Below are positions 1 through 6,935 of a DNA stretch of 7,149 bases, one piece after another (position 1 is the first letter of the stretch; every line of letters begins with the position of its first letter). Source of the DNA: Desulfobulbaceae bacterium (GTDB taxonomy: Bacteria > Desulfobacterota > Desulfobulbia > Desulfobulbales > SURF-16). A model generated the notes under the pieces. It saw only the letters and a program-made list of their open reading frames with translations. It did not search any database and was not told the origin of the DNA. The translations under genes were made by a program, and so were the position numbers. The stretch covers positions 1 through 7,149 of the forward strand of contig JAGHCC010000270.1 in NCBI GenBank assembly GCA_021160685.1. The letters run 5' to 3'.

Positions 1-1
1 G

Positions 2-1156
2 GGGATCGGCGGCTCGGATCTCGGTCCGCGGGCCCTATATCACGGCCTGGCTGTCTTTCAAAAAGAGGGGCGGAAGATCCATTTCATATCAAATGTCGAT
101 CCTGATGACGCTGCCAGGGTTCTCCGTGGTCTGGATCTTTCAACCACCCTAGTCAACGTGGTATCGAAAAGCGGCACAACACTTGAGACCCTGACCAATG
201 AAAAACTGGTCCAGGCTGCTTATAAAAAGGCCGGCCTTGATCCCAGCCGGTTCTTTGTGGCGGTCACAGGCCAGGGAAGCCCCATGGATAATCCGGAGCG
301 TTATCTGCGCTCATTTTATATGTATGACTATATCGGCGGCCGCTACAGCGCCACTTCAATGGTGGGTGGAGTGATGCTCGGATTTGCCCTGGGGCTTGAC
401 AATTTTCTTGAGCTTCTCAGAGGAGCCAACGCAATCGATCTTGCGGTGGAGGAAAAAGACATCAGGAAAAACATCCCTCTTCTCCTTGCCCTGCTCGGGA
501 TATGGAATCATAATTTTCTTGGCTGTGAGACTCTGGCCGTCCTGCCATACAGCCAGGCCCTGATCCGCTTCCCGGCCCATCTTCAACAATGCGACATGGA
601 AAGCAACGGCAAGTCGATCTCCCGCCAGGGAGAATCCCTGTCATATCAGTCCGGTCCCGTTATCTGGGGAGAACCGGGCACAAACGGCCAGCACGCTTTT
701 TACCAGCTGATCCACCAGGGCACGACAGTGGTGCCGGTGGAGTTCATCGGTTTCCGTTCGTCCCAGTATCAACAGGATATCGACATTAAAGAGACATCCT
801 CCCAGGAAAAACTCATCGCCAACCTGCTGGCCCAGTCCCTGGCCCTGGCCACAGGCCAAAAACATGAAAACCCCAACAAACGATTTTCCGGCAACCGGCC
901 GAACTCGGTGCTCATGGCCGAGCGATTAACGCCCCGTTCCATGGGTGAACTGCTGGCGATTTATGAAACAAAAATCGCCATGCAGGGATTTATCTGGAAT
1001 ATCAACTCGTTTGACCAGGAGGGGGTTCAGCTCGGAAAACTACTGGCTAACAGGCTTCTAGATCATTTCAGCGGTATGCGGCAGGACAAAGAATATGACG
1101 GTTCAGGAACGGACGAGCCAGGCTGGGCCATGCTCAAAGCGGCAGGCATGGTTTAA
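2..1156 (+). CDS. pgi: Glucose-6-phosphate isomerase, C-terminal part (5' end outside window)
   Basis: Interconverts glucose-6-phosphate and fructose-6-phosphate in the cytoplasm, in glycolysis and gluconeogenesis. The frame is open from base 2 with no stop, and the first residues GIGGSDLGPRAL are the conserved phosphosugar-binding loop normally about 150 residues into the protein. The 384 residues seen therefore lack an N-terminus of roughly that size; an internal GTG at 158 is not the start. The second sugar-phosphate loop SKSGTT lies at about 164-181. The GEPGTNGQHAFYQLIHQG block has the catalytic base Glu at 671-673. The C-terminal signature SFDQEGVQLGK has its Lys at 1037-1039; the usual Glu of this signature is Gln here. 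The His that assists ring opening in rabbit and E. coli enzymes appears replaced by Gln (764-766) in my by-eye alignment. The gene converges on the HDOD gene. Family identity is certain; subfamily is judged from memory. Confidence 0.97.
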   Translation, partial: GIGGSDLGPRALYHGLAVFQKEGRKIHFISNVDPDDAARVLRGLDLSTTLVNVVSKSGTTLETLTNEKLVQAAYKKAGLDPSRFFVAVTGQGSPMDNPERYLRSFYMYDYIGGRYSATSMVGGVMLGFALGLDNFLELLRGANAIDLAVEEKDIRKNIPLLLALLGIWNHNFLGCETLAVLPYSQALIRFPAHLQQCDMESNGKSISRQGESLSYQSGPVIWGEPGTNGQHAFYQLIHQGTTVVPVEFIGFRSSQYQQDIDIKETSSQEKLIANLLAQSLALATGQKHENPNKRFSGNRPNSVLMAERLTPRSMGELLAIYETKIAMQGFIWNINSFDQEGVQLGKLLANRLLDHFSGMRQDKEYDGSGTDEPGWAMLKAAGMV

Positions 1157-1197
1157 GGGGCAGGTTCAAGCATAGAAGGCGGATCTCCCGATCTCGC

Positions 1198-2037
1198 TCA
1201 GGCAATCCGTATGGCATCTTCCAGCATGATTTCAAATTCAGCCAAAAGTATTTCCTTCATGCGCAGATTTACGGCTGCAGGCAGGGTGGCCAGTACGATG
1301 GAAGGATCATGCCGGCAACCGATGCCGAGCTTCACGCAGGCCCGGTCAGCAACCCTGACAATCATCATGGTCGTGCTGCCGGCATTTATCATGTCATCAT
1401 GGTGATCACGGGCAATGCGGCAATAAACATCCGGGATATTCCATTTTTGCAAAAGTTCATACCCTTTTTCCGCATGCAGGACATCAATCAGCTCCCGGCC
1501 CAAATCATAGGACAGATTAAAATTCTGTTGCTCGGAAACCTGAAGGTGATCGATCATCTTCAACAAAAACAGCTTGCCGATATCATGGATCAGACCGCCG
1601 ATAAAAACTTCAGTTGCCTTGTCATGATAGTTTAATTTTCGGGCCAGCCACTGACCGCCCACAGCACAGGCCACGGCATGCTGCCAGAGATGTTTGACCA
1701 GTTTATTCAACTCAGGATCCCTGGCCTGGTATTTATTCCGTTCAGCCGCAAGCATCACTAGATCAGCCACCTGTCTGGTCCCGAGGCGGACAATGGCATC
1801 CTTAATAGTGGTAATCTCTTTCAAACCGCCAAAAAAAGATGAATTCGCCGCCCGCAGCACCCCGCCTGCCAGGACCTGATCGTGGAGGATCAGTTTTTCC
1901 ACGTCCTTGATATCAAAATCGTCACTGTGCAGAAGAGACTGGAGACGGAGGCTTACCTTTTCAAACACCGGCAGCTCAAACCCCTCCTCCCTGACATAAT
2001 CATCAATCTGTTCCAGTATAGATTTTGTTGTCACCAT
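1198..2037 (-). CDS. HDOD-domain signalling/regulatory protein
   Basis: A 279-residue cytoplasmic protein that is almost entirely one HDOD domain, the HD-related output domain often found in bacterial signalling proteins. A short N-terminal helix (1-20) precedes the typical LPVFEKVSLRLQSLL opening. The middle has VLRAANSSFFGG (60-71) and the ITTIKDAIVRLG segment (75-86). The HD core follows: His120, GGLIHDIGKL with His151-Asp152, His188, His212-His213 and Asp231. Many HDOD proteins are thought to be non-catalytic binding modules; here the positions resembling HD metal ligands look intact. No receiver, GGDEF, EAL or DNA-binding domain is attached. The ATG shares its A with the TAA stop of the upstream ATPase gene and has a strong Shine-Dalgarno sequence inside that gene, so the two are probably made together. 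The exact role cannot be read from the sequence; regulation of the pilus/secretion ATPase is a guess from context. Confidence 0.93.
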   Translation of the reverse strand: MVTTKSILEQIDDYVREEGFELPVFEKVSLRLQSLLHSDDFDIKDVEKLILHDQVLAGGVLRAANSSFFGGLKEITTIKDAIVRLGTRQVADLVMLAAERNKYQARDPELNKLVKHLWQHAVACAVGGQWLARKLNYHDKATEVFIGGLIHDIGKLFLLKMIDHLQVSEQQNFNLSYDLGRELIDVLHAEKGYELLQKWNIPDVYCRIARDHHDDMINAGSTTMMIVRVADRACVKLGIGCRHDPSIVLATLPAAVNLRMKEILLAEFEIMLEDAIRIA

Positions 2038-3977
2038 TAAAACTCCCCCTGTAGACGGCTGATTTCATCGGGATGCCTGGGCCGTTCCAGCCTGGGCAGC
2101 TGACGGATAATTTCCTGATAGCTGGTCACGCCACGAATAGCCTTGTAGATCCCATCCTCAAGCAGGGTGACAAGGCCGGTTGACTTTATGCAGATCTCCC
2201 GGATTTCATGGGATGTTTTTCTGGCAATAACCGCATCCTTGACCATCTGATCAGGAATCAGCAGTTCATGGACGGCCGCTCTACCCTTATAGCCGGAAAA
2301 CCGGCAGTAGCGGCAGCCCTGTCCTCTTTTAAAAAGAAGGCTCGGAACCTGGTTGGGATGAAAGCCCAGTTGACGAATTTCGTTCAAATTAAGATGATGA
2401 TCCTCGGCACATTTCGGACAGATTCTCCGCACCAACCGCTGGGCCAGCACCGAAACCACGGTGGAAGCCACGAGAAAGGCCTCGATATCCATATTCAGCA
2501 ATCTGACCAGGGCGCCGGTGCTGTCTTCAGTATGAAAGGTTGTAAGCACCTTATGACCGGTTAAAGCTGCTTCAATGGCCATTTCGGCTGAGAATTTATC
2601 GCGGATCTCACCGATGACGATAATATCGGGATCCTGGCGGACAATATGCTTCAGGGTCTCTTCAAAGCTCAAACCGATTTTGGGATTAATGGAACACTGG
2701 GCCACCCCGTCGATGACATATTCCACCGGATCCTCGGCCGTGATAATGCTGGTGCTGTCATTATTCAGATAGTTAACCGCGCTGTATAGAGTGCTGGTCT
2801 TTCCCGAACCTGTGGGGCCAGTAACCATAATAACCCCGCTCGGGGCCTGCAGGGTCTCCTCGGAGAAACGCTGGAGCATCATTGGTGACAGGCCGAGATC
2901 CTCCACCTTGAGCAATTCGCTCTGGGAACCCAACAGCCGCATAACAATTTTTTCGCCGAAAATAGTGGAATAAATCGAGACCCGAAAATCAAGTTTATGC
3001 CCCTGGTGTTCAAAAAAAATACGGCCGTCCTGATGCCGCCGCCTCTCGGCAATATCGGCCCCGGCCATGATCTTGAGGCGGCTGGAGATAGCCGGGGCCA
3101 CCTCCAGGGGATAATTTCTGTAATTCATCAGCACCCCGTCCTGGCGAAAACGGACTCGAAGCTGATCCTTGGTGGGCTGAATGTGGATATCGCTGGCGCC
3201 TTCCTTGATTGAAGCAAGAAGGATATCGTTAACCGTATTAATAACGGCATTATCGTCCGGCTCGACAACGGCAGTCCGATCCGCCATTTTAGCGGAATCT
3301 GTTTCCAGCCGTAAAAGGGTTTCCTGAATCATTGACCTGCGGCCAATCCCCTGGACAATTTCATGACCAAAAAATTTTTTGGAGGTATTGAGCTGTTCAA
3401 TATTCAAGGGATCGGCAAAAACGATCAACACCCCTTTTTCCTGACGACGTAGGGGAATAAAGTCGTTTTCCTGATACAGGGCCAGAGGAGCACGACCGAA
3501 AAACTCCGGATCTATCTCTTCCAGGGTTGGATCAAGATAAGGAAAACCGAGTTGAAAGGAAAGTATCTGCAGGAGTTCATCTTCGCCGATCAGGTGCAGA
3601 TCAACGAGAATTTCACCAAGACGGCTTGACTTTTTCTCTTCCTGGCTTGCCAGAGCAGCCTTGATATCAGCCTCGGAAAGGTAGCCAAGTTCAACAAGAA
3701 GGGCTCCAAGGGGAATAGCGACAGGATTGGCTTGGAGGGTCTCCCCGACCTGAGAACTGCTGATATACTTCAGTTCCTCCAGAACACTGAGCAGGGGACG
3801 AGGAGTAGACAGCTTGGAGAGAACACGCTGCCCATATTGAAGTTGCTCTTCAGAGAGAAGTCCTTCCTTAATCAGCAGTTTGCAAATTTCATCCCGTTTG
3901 GGTTCAATCTGTTGCCTGACGGATTGATCCCTTGATGACTTCTCGGGAGCCTTGGTTTTCCAATGGGTACGTGCCAT
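2037..3977 (-). CDS. GspE/PilB-family assembly ATPase with N-terminal MshEN-type domain
   Basis: A 646-residue hexameric-type ATPase expected to power type IV pilus or type II secretion pseudopilus assembly from the cytoplasmic face of the inner membrane. N-terminal region: a near-canonical MshEN pair at 89-112 and 119-142 (R119-L-G to Q142), the module that binds c-di-GMP in MshE, preceded by a degenerate pair at about 30-53 and 61-84. Catalytic core: Walker A GPTGSGKT 387-394, Asp box AEDPVEY 414-420, Walker B IIVIGE 452-457, His box with His475 and His482. Two CxxC pairs (Cys520/523 and Cys555/558) form the zinc site typical of GspE and PilB and absent from PilT retraction ATPases. Length fits the family. 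No pilC, pilin or gsp partner is nearby, so pilus versus secretion cannot be decided. The first ATG gives a basic N-terminus but lacks a clear Shine-Dalgarno sequence. The HDOD gene overlaps its stop. Confidence 0.95.
   Translation of the reverse strand: MARTHWKTKAPEKSSRDQSVRQQIEPKRDEICKLLIKEGLLSEEQLQYGQRVLSKLSTPRPLLSVLEELKYISSSQVGETLQANPVAIPLGALLVELGYLSEADIKAALASQEEKKSSRLGEILVDLHLIGEDELLQILSFQLGFPYLDPTLEEIDPEFFGRAPLALYQENDFIPLRRQEKGVLIVFADPLNIEQLNTSKKFFGHEIVQGIGRRSMIQETLLRLETDSAKMADRTAVVEPDDNAVINTVNDILLASIKEGASDIHIQPTKDQLRVRFRQDGVLMNYRNYPLEVAPAISSRLKIMAGADIAERRRHQDGRIFFEHQGHKLDFRVSIYSTIFGEKIVMRLLGSQSELLKVEDLGLSPMMLQRFSEETLQAPSGVIMVTGPTGSGKTSTLYSAVNYLNNDSTSIITAEDPVEYVIDGVAQCSINPKIGLSFEETLKHIVRQDPDIIVIGEIRDKFSAEMAIEAALTGHKVLTTFHTEDSTGALVRLLNMDIEAFLVASTVVSVLAQRLVRRICPKCAEDHHLNLNEIRQLGFHPNQVPSLLFKRGQGCRYCRFSGYKGRAAVHELLIPDQMVKDAVIARKTSHEIREICIKSTGLVTLLEDGIYKAIRGVTSYQEIIRQLPRLERPRHPDEISRLQGEF
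2043..2049 (-). promoter_or_regulatory. Ribosome binding site of the HDOD gene
   Basis: GGGGGAG on the minus strand lies five bases before the HDOD ATG (2037-2035) and within the last codons of the ATPase gene. It supports the 2037 start and translational coupling at the TAATG junction. It is the only strong Shine-Dalgarno-like sequence I see before any minus-strand gene in the window. Confidence 0.75.
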
Positions 3978-3992
3978 AAAAATTCAGCCAAT

Positions 3993-4021
3993 AATTTAAT
4001 GTATAAATAATCAGTTTCCAA
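3993..4021 (-). promoter_or_regulatory. Possible sigma-70-type promoter before the ATPase gene
   Basis: On the minus strand TTGGAA (4021-4016) and TAAATT (3998-3993) are separated by 17 bases, each matching four of six consensus positions, in an AT-rich gap upstream of the ATPase ATG. Transcription would begin only about ten bases before the ATG, giving a very short leader without a Shine-Dalgarno sequence. The match is weak and such matches occur by chance in AT-rich DNA. Confidence 0.2.
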
Positions 4022-4049
4022 ATTATGGTCGTATTTTCCGCAACTTTTT

Positions 4050-4090
4050 GCAAGCCAAAAAATCGCTCCAGAACTTTTCCCGTGGCTTAC
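4050..4090 (-). other. Inverted repeat spanning the aroA stop codon
   Basis: On the minus strand GTAAGCCA (4090-4083) can pair with TGGCTTGC (4057-4050), eight pairs including one G-U, around a 25-base loop. The left arm contains the aroA TAA. A run of six T lies in the loop (overlapping the right arm by one base), not after the stem, so it does not look like an intrinsic terminator. Long-loop stems of this size can arise by chance. Confidence 0.25.
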
Positions 4091-5352
4091 CTGATTTTTG
4101 CAAACCGTTCCCAGAAATCAGGGAAAGATTTGGCCACACAACCCTCATTCTGAATACGAATTCCTGGTACCACCAGTCCGGCTACTCCGAAACACATGGC
4201 AATACGGTGATCATTATAGGTATCGATCTCAGCGCCATGCAGTCCCTCCGGCCCTGCGCCGTCAATCATGAGTTCGTCAGGCCCTTCCTCCAGCCGGACG
4301 CCGAGTTTACTTAACTCGGTGGCCATGGCATGTAACCGGTCACACTCCTTGATACGCAGATGGGCCACGTTTCTGATCACTGTGCGCCCCCTGGCCATAG
4401 CCGCCGCCACGGCCAGGGTAGGGGCCACATCAGGACAGTCTCCCATATCCACCTCAATACCTTTCAACTCCCGGGGGCCGGTCACGGTAATGCCCTTATC
4501 ATAGTCAATCCGGCAGCCCATTTTTTCAAGCATCCCCACCAGGGCCGTATCCCCCTGGAGGGATTCACGCGGCACATTGGTCACGGTGACCGTTCCACCG
4601 GTTATCGCGGCAGCAACAAAAAAATAAGAAGCGCCCGAGGCATCGCCTTCAATGGAATAATCCCTGGACTGATAACAGCCCTGATCAATCTCGAACCGGT
4701 TCAGGGAATCATTGGCTTTGACCTTGATGCCAAAGGAATCCATCACGGCCATGGTCATAGTGACATAGGGTTTTGAGGGCAGGGTGCCGGCCACTTCAAG
4801 TTCAGCCTTTTGCCGGGCATAGGGCGCAACCAGCAGCAGGGAGGAAAGATACTGACTGCTTTTTCCTTCCGGCAGCAATGTTTTACCGCCGTCAATGCCA
4901 TTGGCCCTGATTTCAAGCGGAGGACAACCTGTTCCTTTCATACTTTTAATATCAACTCCCCAGCCGGCCAAAGCGCTCATCAAAGGGGCAATGGGCCGTT
5001 CTTCCATGCGCTTTTCTCCAGTGATGGTGAAAACACCGTTGCCCAGAGAAGCAACCGAAGTCAAAAAGCGGGTGGCCGTGCCGTTATTGCCCAAATATAT
5101 TTCCTTAGCCGGAGTTTTGATCCTCCCCCGCCCTCCCTTGACTCGCCATTGGTTACCCAGGGATTCCACCTCAATACCCATGGCACGGAGGGCCATGGCG
5201 GTAAAGGCAGTATCATCGCTGGCCAGGGGGCCGAGAAGGGTGGAGTCACCATCCGCCAGGGCTGCGACAATCAGAGCCCGCTGGGTGATGCTCTTGGAGC
5301 CGGGCACCTCGATGGTGACATTAACTTTTGATACAGGAGTAATTTCTTTCAT
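4087..5352 (-). CDS. aroA: 3-phosphoshikimate 1-carboxyvinyltransferase (EPSP synthase)
   Basis: Joins shikimate-3-phosphate and phosphoenolpyruvate to make EPSP, the sixth step of the shikimate pathway, in the cytoplasm. The 421 residues match the usual full length. Seen motifs: PGSKSITQRALI (17-28, Lys20 being the PEP/S3P-binding Lys), LGNNGTATR (87-95), RMEERP (115-120), SSQY (165-168), the GDASGASYFF block (236-245), the DMGDCPDVAPT loop carrying the catalytic Asp (302-312), RIKECDRL (333-340) and NDHRIAMCF (380-388). In the glyphosate-contact loop the Gly matching E. coli Gly96 is kept (Gly91), while the positions of Met99 and Pro101 are Thr94 and Phe96. The start at 5352 puts PGSKS at the normal distance from the N-terminus. 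It lies 49 bases after aroE and 109 before the ATPase gene on the same strand. Confidence 0.97.
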   Translation of the reverse strand: MKEITPVSKVNVTIEVPGSKSITQRALIVAALADGDSTLLGPLASDDTAFTAMALRAMGIEVESLGNQWRVKGGRGRIKTPAKEIYLGNNGTATRFLTSVASLGNGVFTITGEKRMEERPIAPLMSALAGWGVDIKSMKGTGCPPLEIRANGIDGGKTLLPEGKSSQYLSSLLLVAPYARQKAELEVAGTLPSKPYVTMTMAVMDSFGIKVKANDSLNRFEIDQGCYQSRDYSIEGDASGASYFFVAAAITGGTVTVTNVPRESLQGDTALVGMLEKMGCRIDYDKGITVTGPRELKGIEVDMGDCPDVAPTLAVAAAMARGRTVIRNVAHLRIKECDRLHAMATELSKLGVRLEEGPDELMIDGAGPEGLHGAEIDTYNDHRIAMCFGVAGLVVPGIRIQNEGCVAKSFPDFWERFAKIR

Positions 5353-5360
5353 TTTCTCAT
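5349..5360 (-). other. Three-codon upstream reading frame overlapping the aroA start
   Basis: On the minus strand ATGAGAAAATGA encodes Met-Arg-Lys-stop, and its TGA overlaps the aroA ATG as ATGA. The aroA start has little Shine-Dalgarno match of its own (only the GAG inside this frame). It might feed ribosomes to aroA or be chance in an A-rich initiation region. Confidence 0.2.
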
Positions 5361-5368
5361 TTTTAAAA

Positions 5369-5398
5369 AGTATAAACGTTCATCGGGGTGTCGGTGAA
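5369..5398 (-). promoter_or_regulatory. Possible weak promoter in the aroE-aroA gap
   Basis: On the minus strand TTCACC (5398-5393) and TATACT (5374-5369) are 18 bases apart; the -10 matches five of six and the -35 four of six sigma-70 consensus positions. It would start a message about ten bases before aroA. The -10 is reasonable, but this is one loose match in a short gap of what may simply be an operon. Confidence 0.25.
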
Positions 5399-5401
5399 TG
5401 G

Positions 5402-6229
5402 TTACGAAAAAGTCAGGCCAAGACCGGCCAATAATTTTTCTTTCATGATCGCCACAGGAGCTTTTTTGCCGGTCCAGAGTTCAAACTGGGCCACGCCCTG
5501 ATAAAGGAGCATGGCAAGGCCGTTGATCGTTAAACAGCCGGCCTCCTCCGCCTCCCGGAGCAATCTGGTCTTTAATGGTGAATAGACAATATCCATGACA
5601 ACAGGGTAGTTGACCAGGGAAGGACGAGGAACCAGGGATTCCTGATCCTGGGGCGCCATGCCCACCGAAGTCGCGTTCACCAAACCGTCAGCCGATAACG
5701 AGGCAACAGCGGACAGGGGATGCCAGTCGCATTCAAGGCTCCGAGCCAGCTGTTCACCGCTTTTTTGTGTCCGGCTGGCAATCATGACGCGCGCTCCGGC
5801 CTCAATCAGACCAAAACCAATGGCTCGGGCCGAGCCGCCAGCGCCAAGGAGCAGAATCGTTTTTCCTGCCAAATCAAGATGCTCTTCCAGGGCGCGATTT
5901 GCGCCCAGCCAGTCGGTATTGAATCCTTTGATGGTACGATCATTGCGAATCAGCAGGGTATTGACCGCGCCGATCTTTACGGCCACCGGATCAATCTCAT
6001 CAAGCCAGGAAATCACAGCCTGCTTATGGGGAATGGTAACGCTCACCCCTTTGACGCCCAGAACCCTGAAACCATCCATGGCCGACCTCACATCTTTAAC
6101 GGGAAAAGCAACATAGACACAGTTGAGGCCTAATTCTGCAAAAGCCGCATTATGCATGGCCGGGCTGAGGCTGTGGGTCACCGGATCGCCCATGATGCCA
6201 TGGATTACTGTCTTACCGTTAATTTTCAT
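5402..6229 (-). CDS. aroE: Shikimate dehydrogenase (NADP+)
   Basis: Reduces 3-dehydroshikimate to shikimate with NADPH, the fourth shikimate-pathway step. The 275 residues are the normal AroE length. The N-terminal substrate domain shows GDPVTHSLSPAMHN (14-27), VTIPHK with the catalytic Lys69, GAVNTL with Asn90, and FNTDWLG with the catalytic Asp106. The nucleotide-binding domain has GAGGSARAI (129-137) and then ASRTQKS (151-157), where the Arg-Thr after the second strand fits NADP preference. NATSVGM (185-191) and the C-terminal GLAMLLYQGVAQFELW helix complete the fold. The ATG lies inside the end of aroD, overlapping it by 11 bases in another frame, so translation is probably coupled; no good Shine-Dalgarno sequence is visible. 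A later Met13 would leave almost nothing ahead of the GDPVTHS motif, so the first ATG is preferred. Confidence 0.97.
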   Translation of the reverse strand: MKINGKTVIHGIMGDPVTHSLSPAMHNAAFAELGLNCVYVAFPVKDVRSAMDGFRVLGVKGVSVTIPHKQAVISWLDEIDPVAVKIGAVNTLLIRNDRTIKGFNTDWLGANRALEEHLDLAGKTILLLGAGGSARAIGFGLIEAGARVMIASRTQKSGEQLARSLECDWHPLSAVASLSADGLVNATSVGMAPQDQESLVPRPSLVNYPVVMDIVYSPLKTRLLREAEEAGCLTINGLAMLLYQGVAQFELWTGKKAPVAIMKEKLLAGLGLTFS

Positions 6230-6935
6230 GATGAAGTCTGTTCAGAAGATGATGCAGGGTTGAGACGGAAAGCTGGCCCGGCGCCGTACTTTTGCCTGAT
6301 TCCGGCGCCGCATAGGTCATATAGCCGCCAAGATCAAGGGTGGCCAGGCGGCTGATTCTGCCGGCTTCACCCATGCAGAAAGCGATCAGGGAAAAATCAT
6401 TTTCGTGGGCCATGGTCTGCAGCGACAACACGCGCAGAACGTCAGCATAGTCATGGGCCATGGTGACGATTTTACCGATATCCGCGCCTGATTCGATCTG
6501 CTCTTGGAGGATATGCTCTAATTGAGCGGCTGATGGGGTGGTCTGAAAATCATGCCAGGAAACGATTGTCTTACTTTTATTTTTTGCGGCCAGATTAATG
6601 ATCTCCCGCCGAAGGATCTGCTCTGTCCGCAGTTCAATGTCAACATAGGCACCATGGACGCTGATCACCTGTTTGAGCAAGGCAAGCCGTTTAGTTTCAT
6701 CATCGCACCACAGACCTCCTTCCCAATCAGGCCTGTTGGTAAAGAGCAGCGGCGTTTTTATCCTTTCAATAAAGGGCTCAATCTCGGGCTTTGTCAGGCC
6801 ATCGAGACGGATCTCAATGACATCGGCGTCCTCTTCCACTTCCAAGGCGGCGGCAAGGGTGTCGTCAACATCGTTTCCGCCAATGGAAACACAGATCTTT
6901 CCGGGCAGAGGGTTATTTTCCGTACTTACATTCAT
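6219..6935 (-). CDS. aroD: 3-dehydroquinate dehydratase, type I
   Basis: Dehydrates 3-dehydroquinate to 3-dehydroshikimate through a Schiff base, the third shikimate-pathway step. The 238 residues fit a single-domain type I (class I aldolase-like barrel) enzyme, not the smaller type II enzyme. Seen residues: the substrate-binding EIRLD (41-45), SWHDF with the catalytic His128, GKIVTMA with the Schiff-base Lys155, CMGEAGRISRL (187-197) with the carboxylate-binding Arg196, and APGQ ending in Gln221. The position matching E. coli Ser232 is Thr217, a mild change. The start at 6935 places KICVSI near residue 13, as expected; the bases before it (CCTGAAAA on the minus strand) offer no real Shine-Dalgarno sequence. 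It is the first gene of the minus-strand group and overlaps aroE by 11 bases. Confidence 0.96.
   Translation of the reverse strand: MNVSTENNPLPGKICVSIGGNDVDDTLAAALEVEEDADVIEIRLDGLTKPEIEPFIERIKTPLLFTNRPDWEGGLWCDDETKRLALLKQVISVHGAYVDIELRTEQILRREIINLAAKNKSKTIVSWHDFQTTPSAAQLEHILQEQIESGADIGKIVTMAHDYADVLRVLSLQTMAHENDFSLIAFCMGEAGRISRLATLDLGGYMTYAAPESGKSTAPGQLSVSTLHHLLNRLHHEN

Noticed and set aside
158..160. GTG at 158 as the start of pgi
   Set aside because: The frame is open to the window edge and the upstream residues (GIGGSDLGP) are core Pgi sequence, so the gene is cut by the window, not short.
1179..1197. Terminator between pgi and the HDOD gene
   Set aside because: GCGGATC and GATCTCGC can form a short bulged stem with a TCCC loop, but there is no T run on either strand, so an intrinsic terminator is not supported.
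3955..3975. Sigma-54 -24 box (TGGCACG) at the ATPase start
   Set aside because: TGGCACG overlaps the ATG and first codons on the minus strand, and no TTGC element lies at the required distance.
2037..3977. PilT-type retraction ATPase
   Set aside because: The protein is too long and carries the two CxxC pairs and N-terminal MshEN-like domain of GspE/PilB-type assembly ATPases, which PilT lacks.
4810..5434. Long plus-strand open frames opposite aroA (4810-5331 and 4895-5434)
   Set aside because: They lie antisense to a clear, motif-complete aroA, show no recognisable domain, and read as low-complexity shadow translations.
5658..6133. Plus-strand open frames opposite aroE
   Set aside because: aroE is intact with all catalytic motifs on the minus strand; these are complementary-strand shadows.
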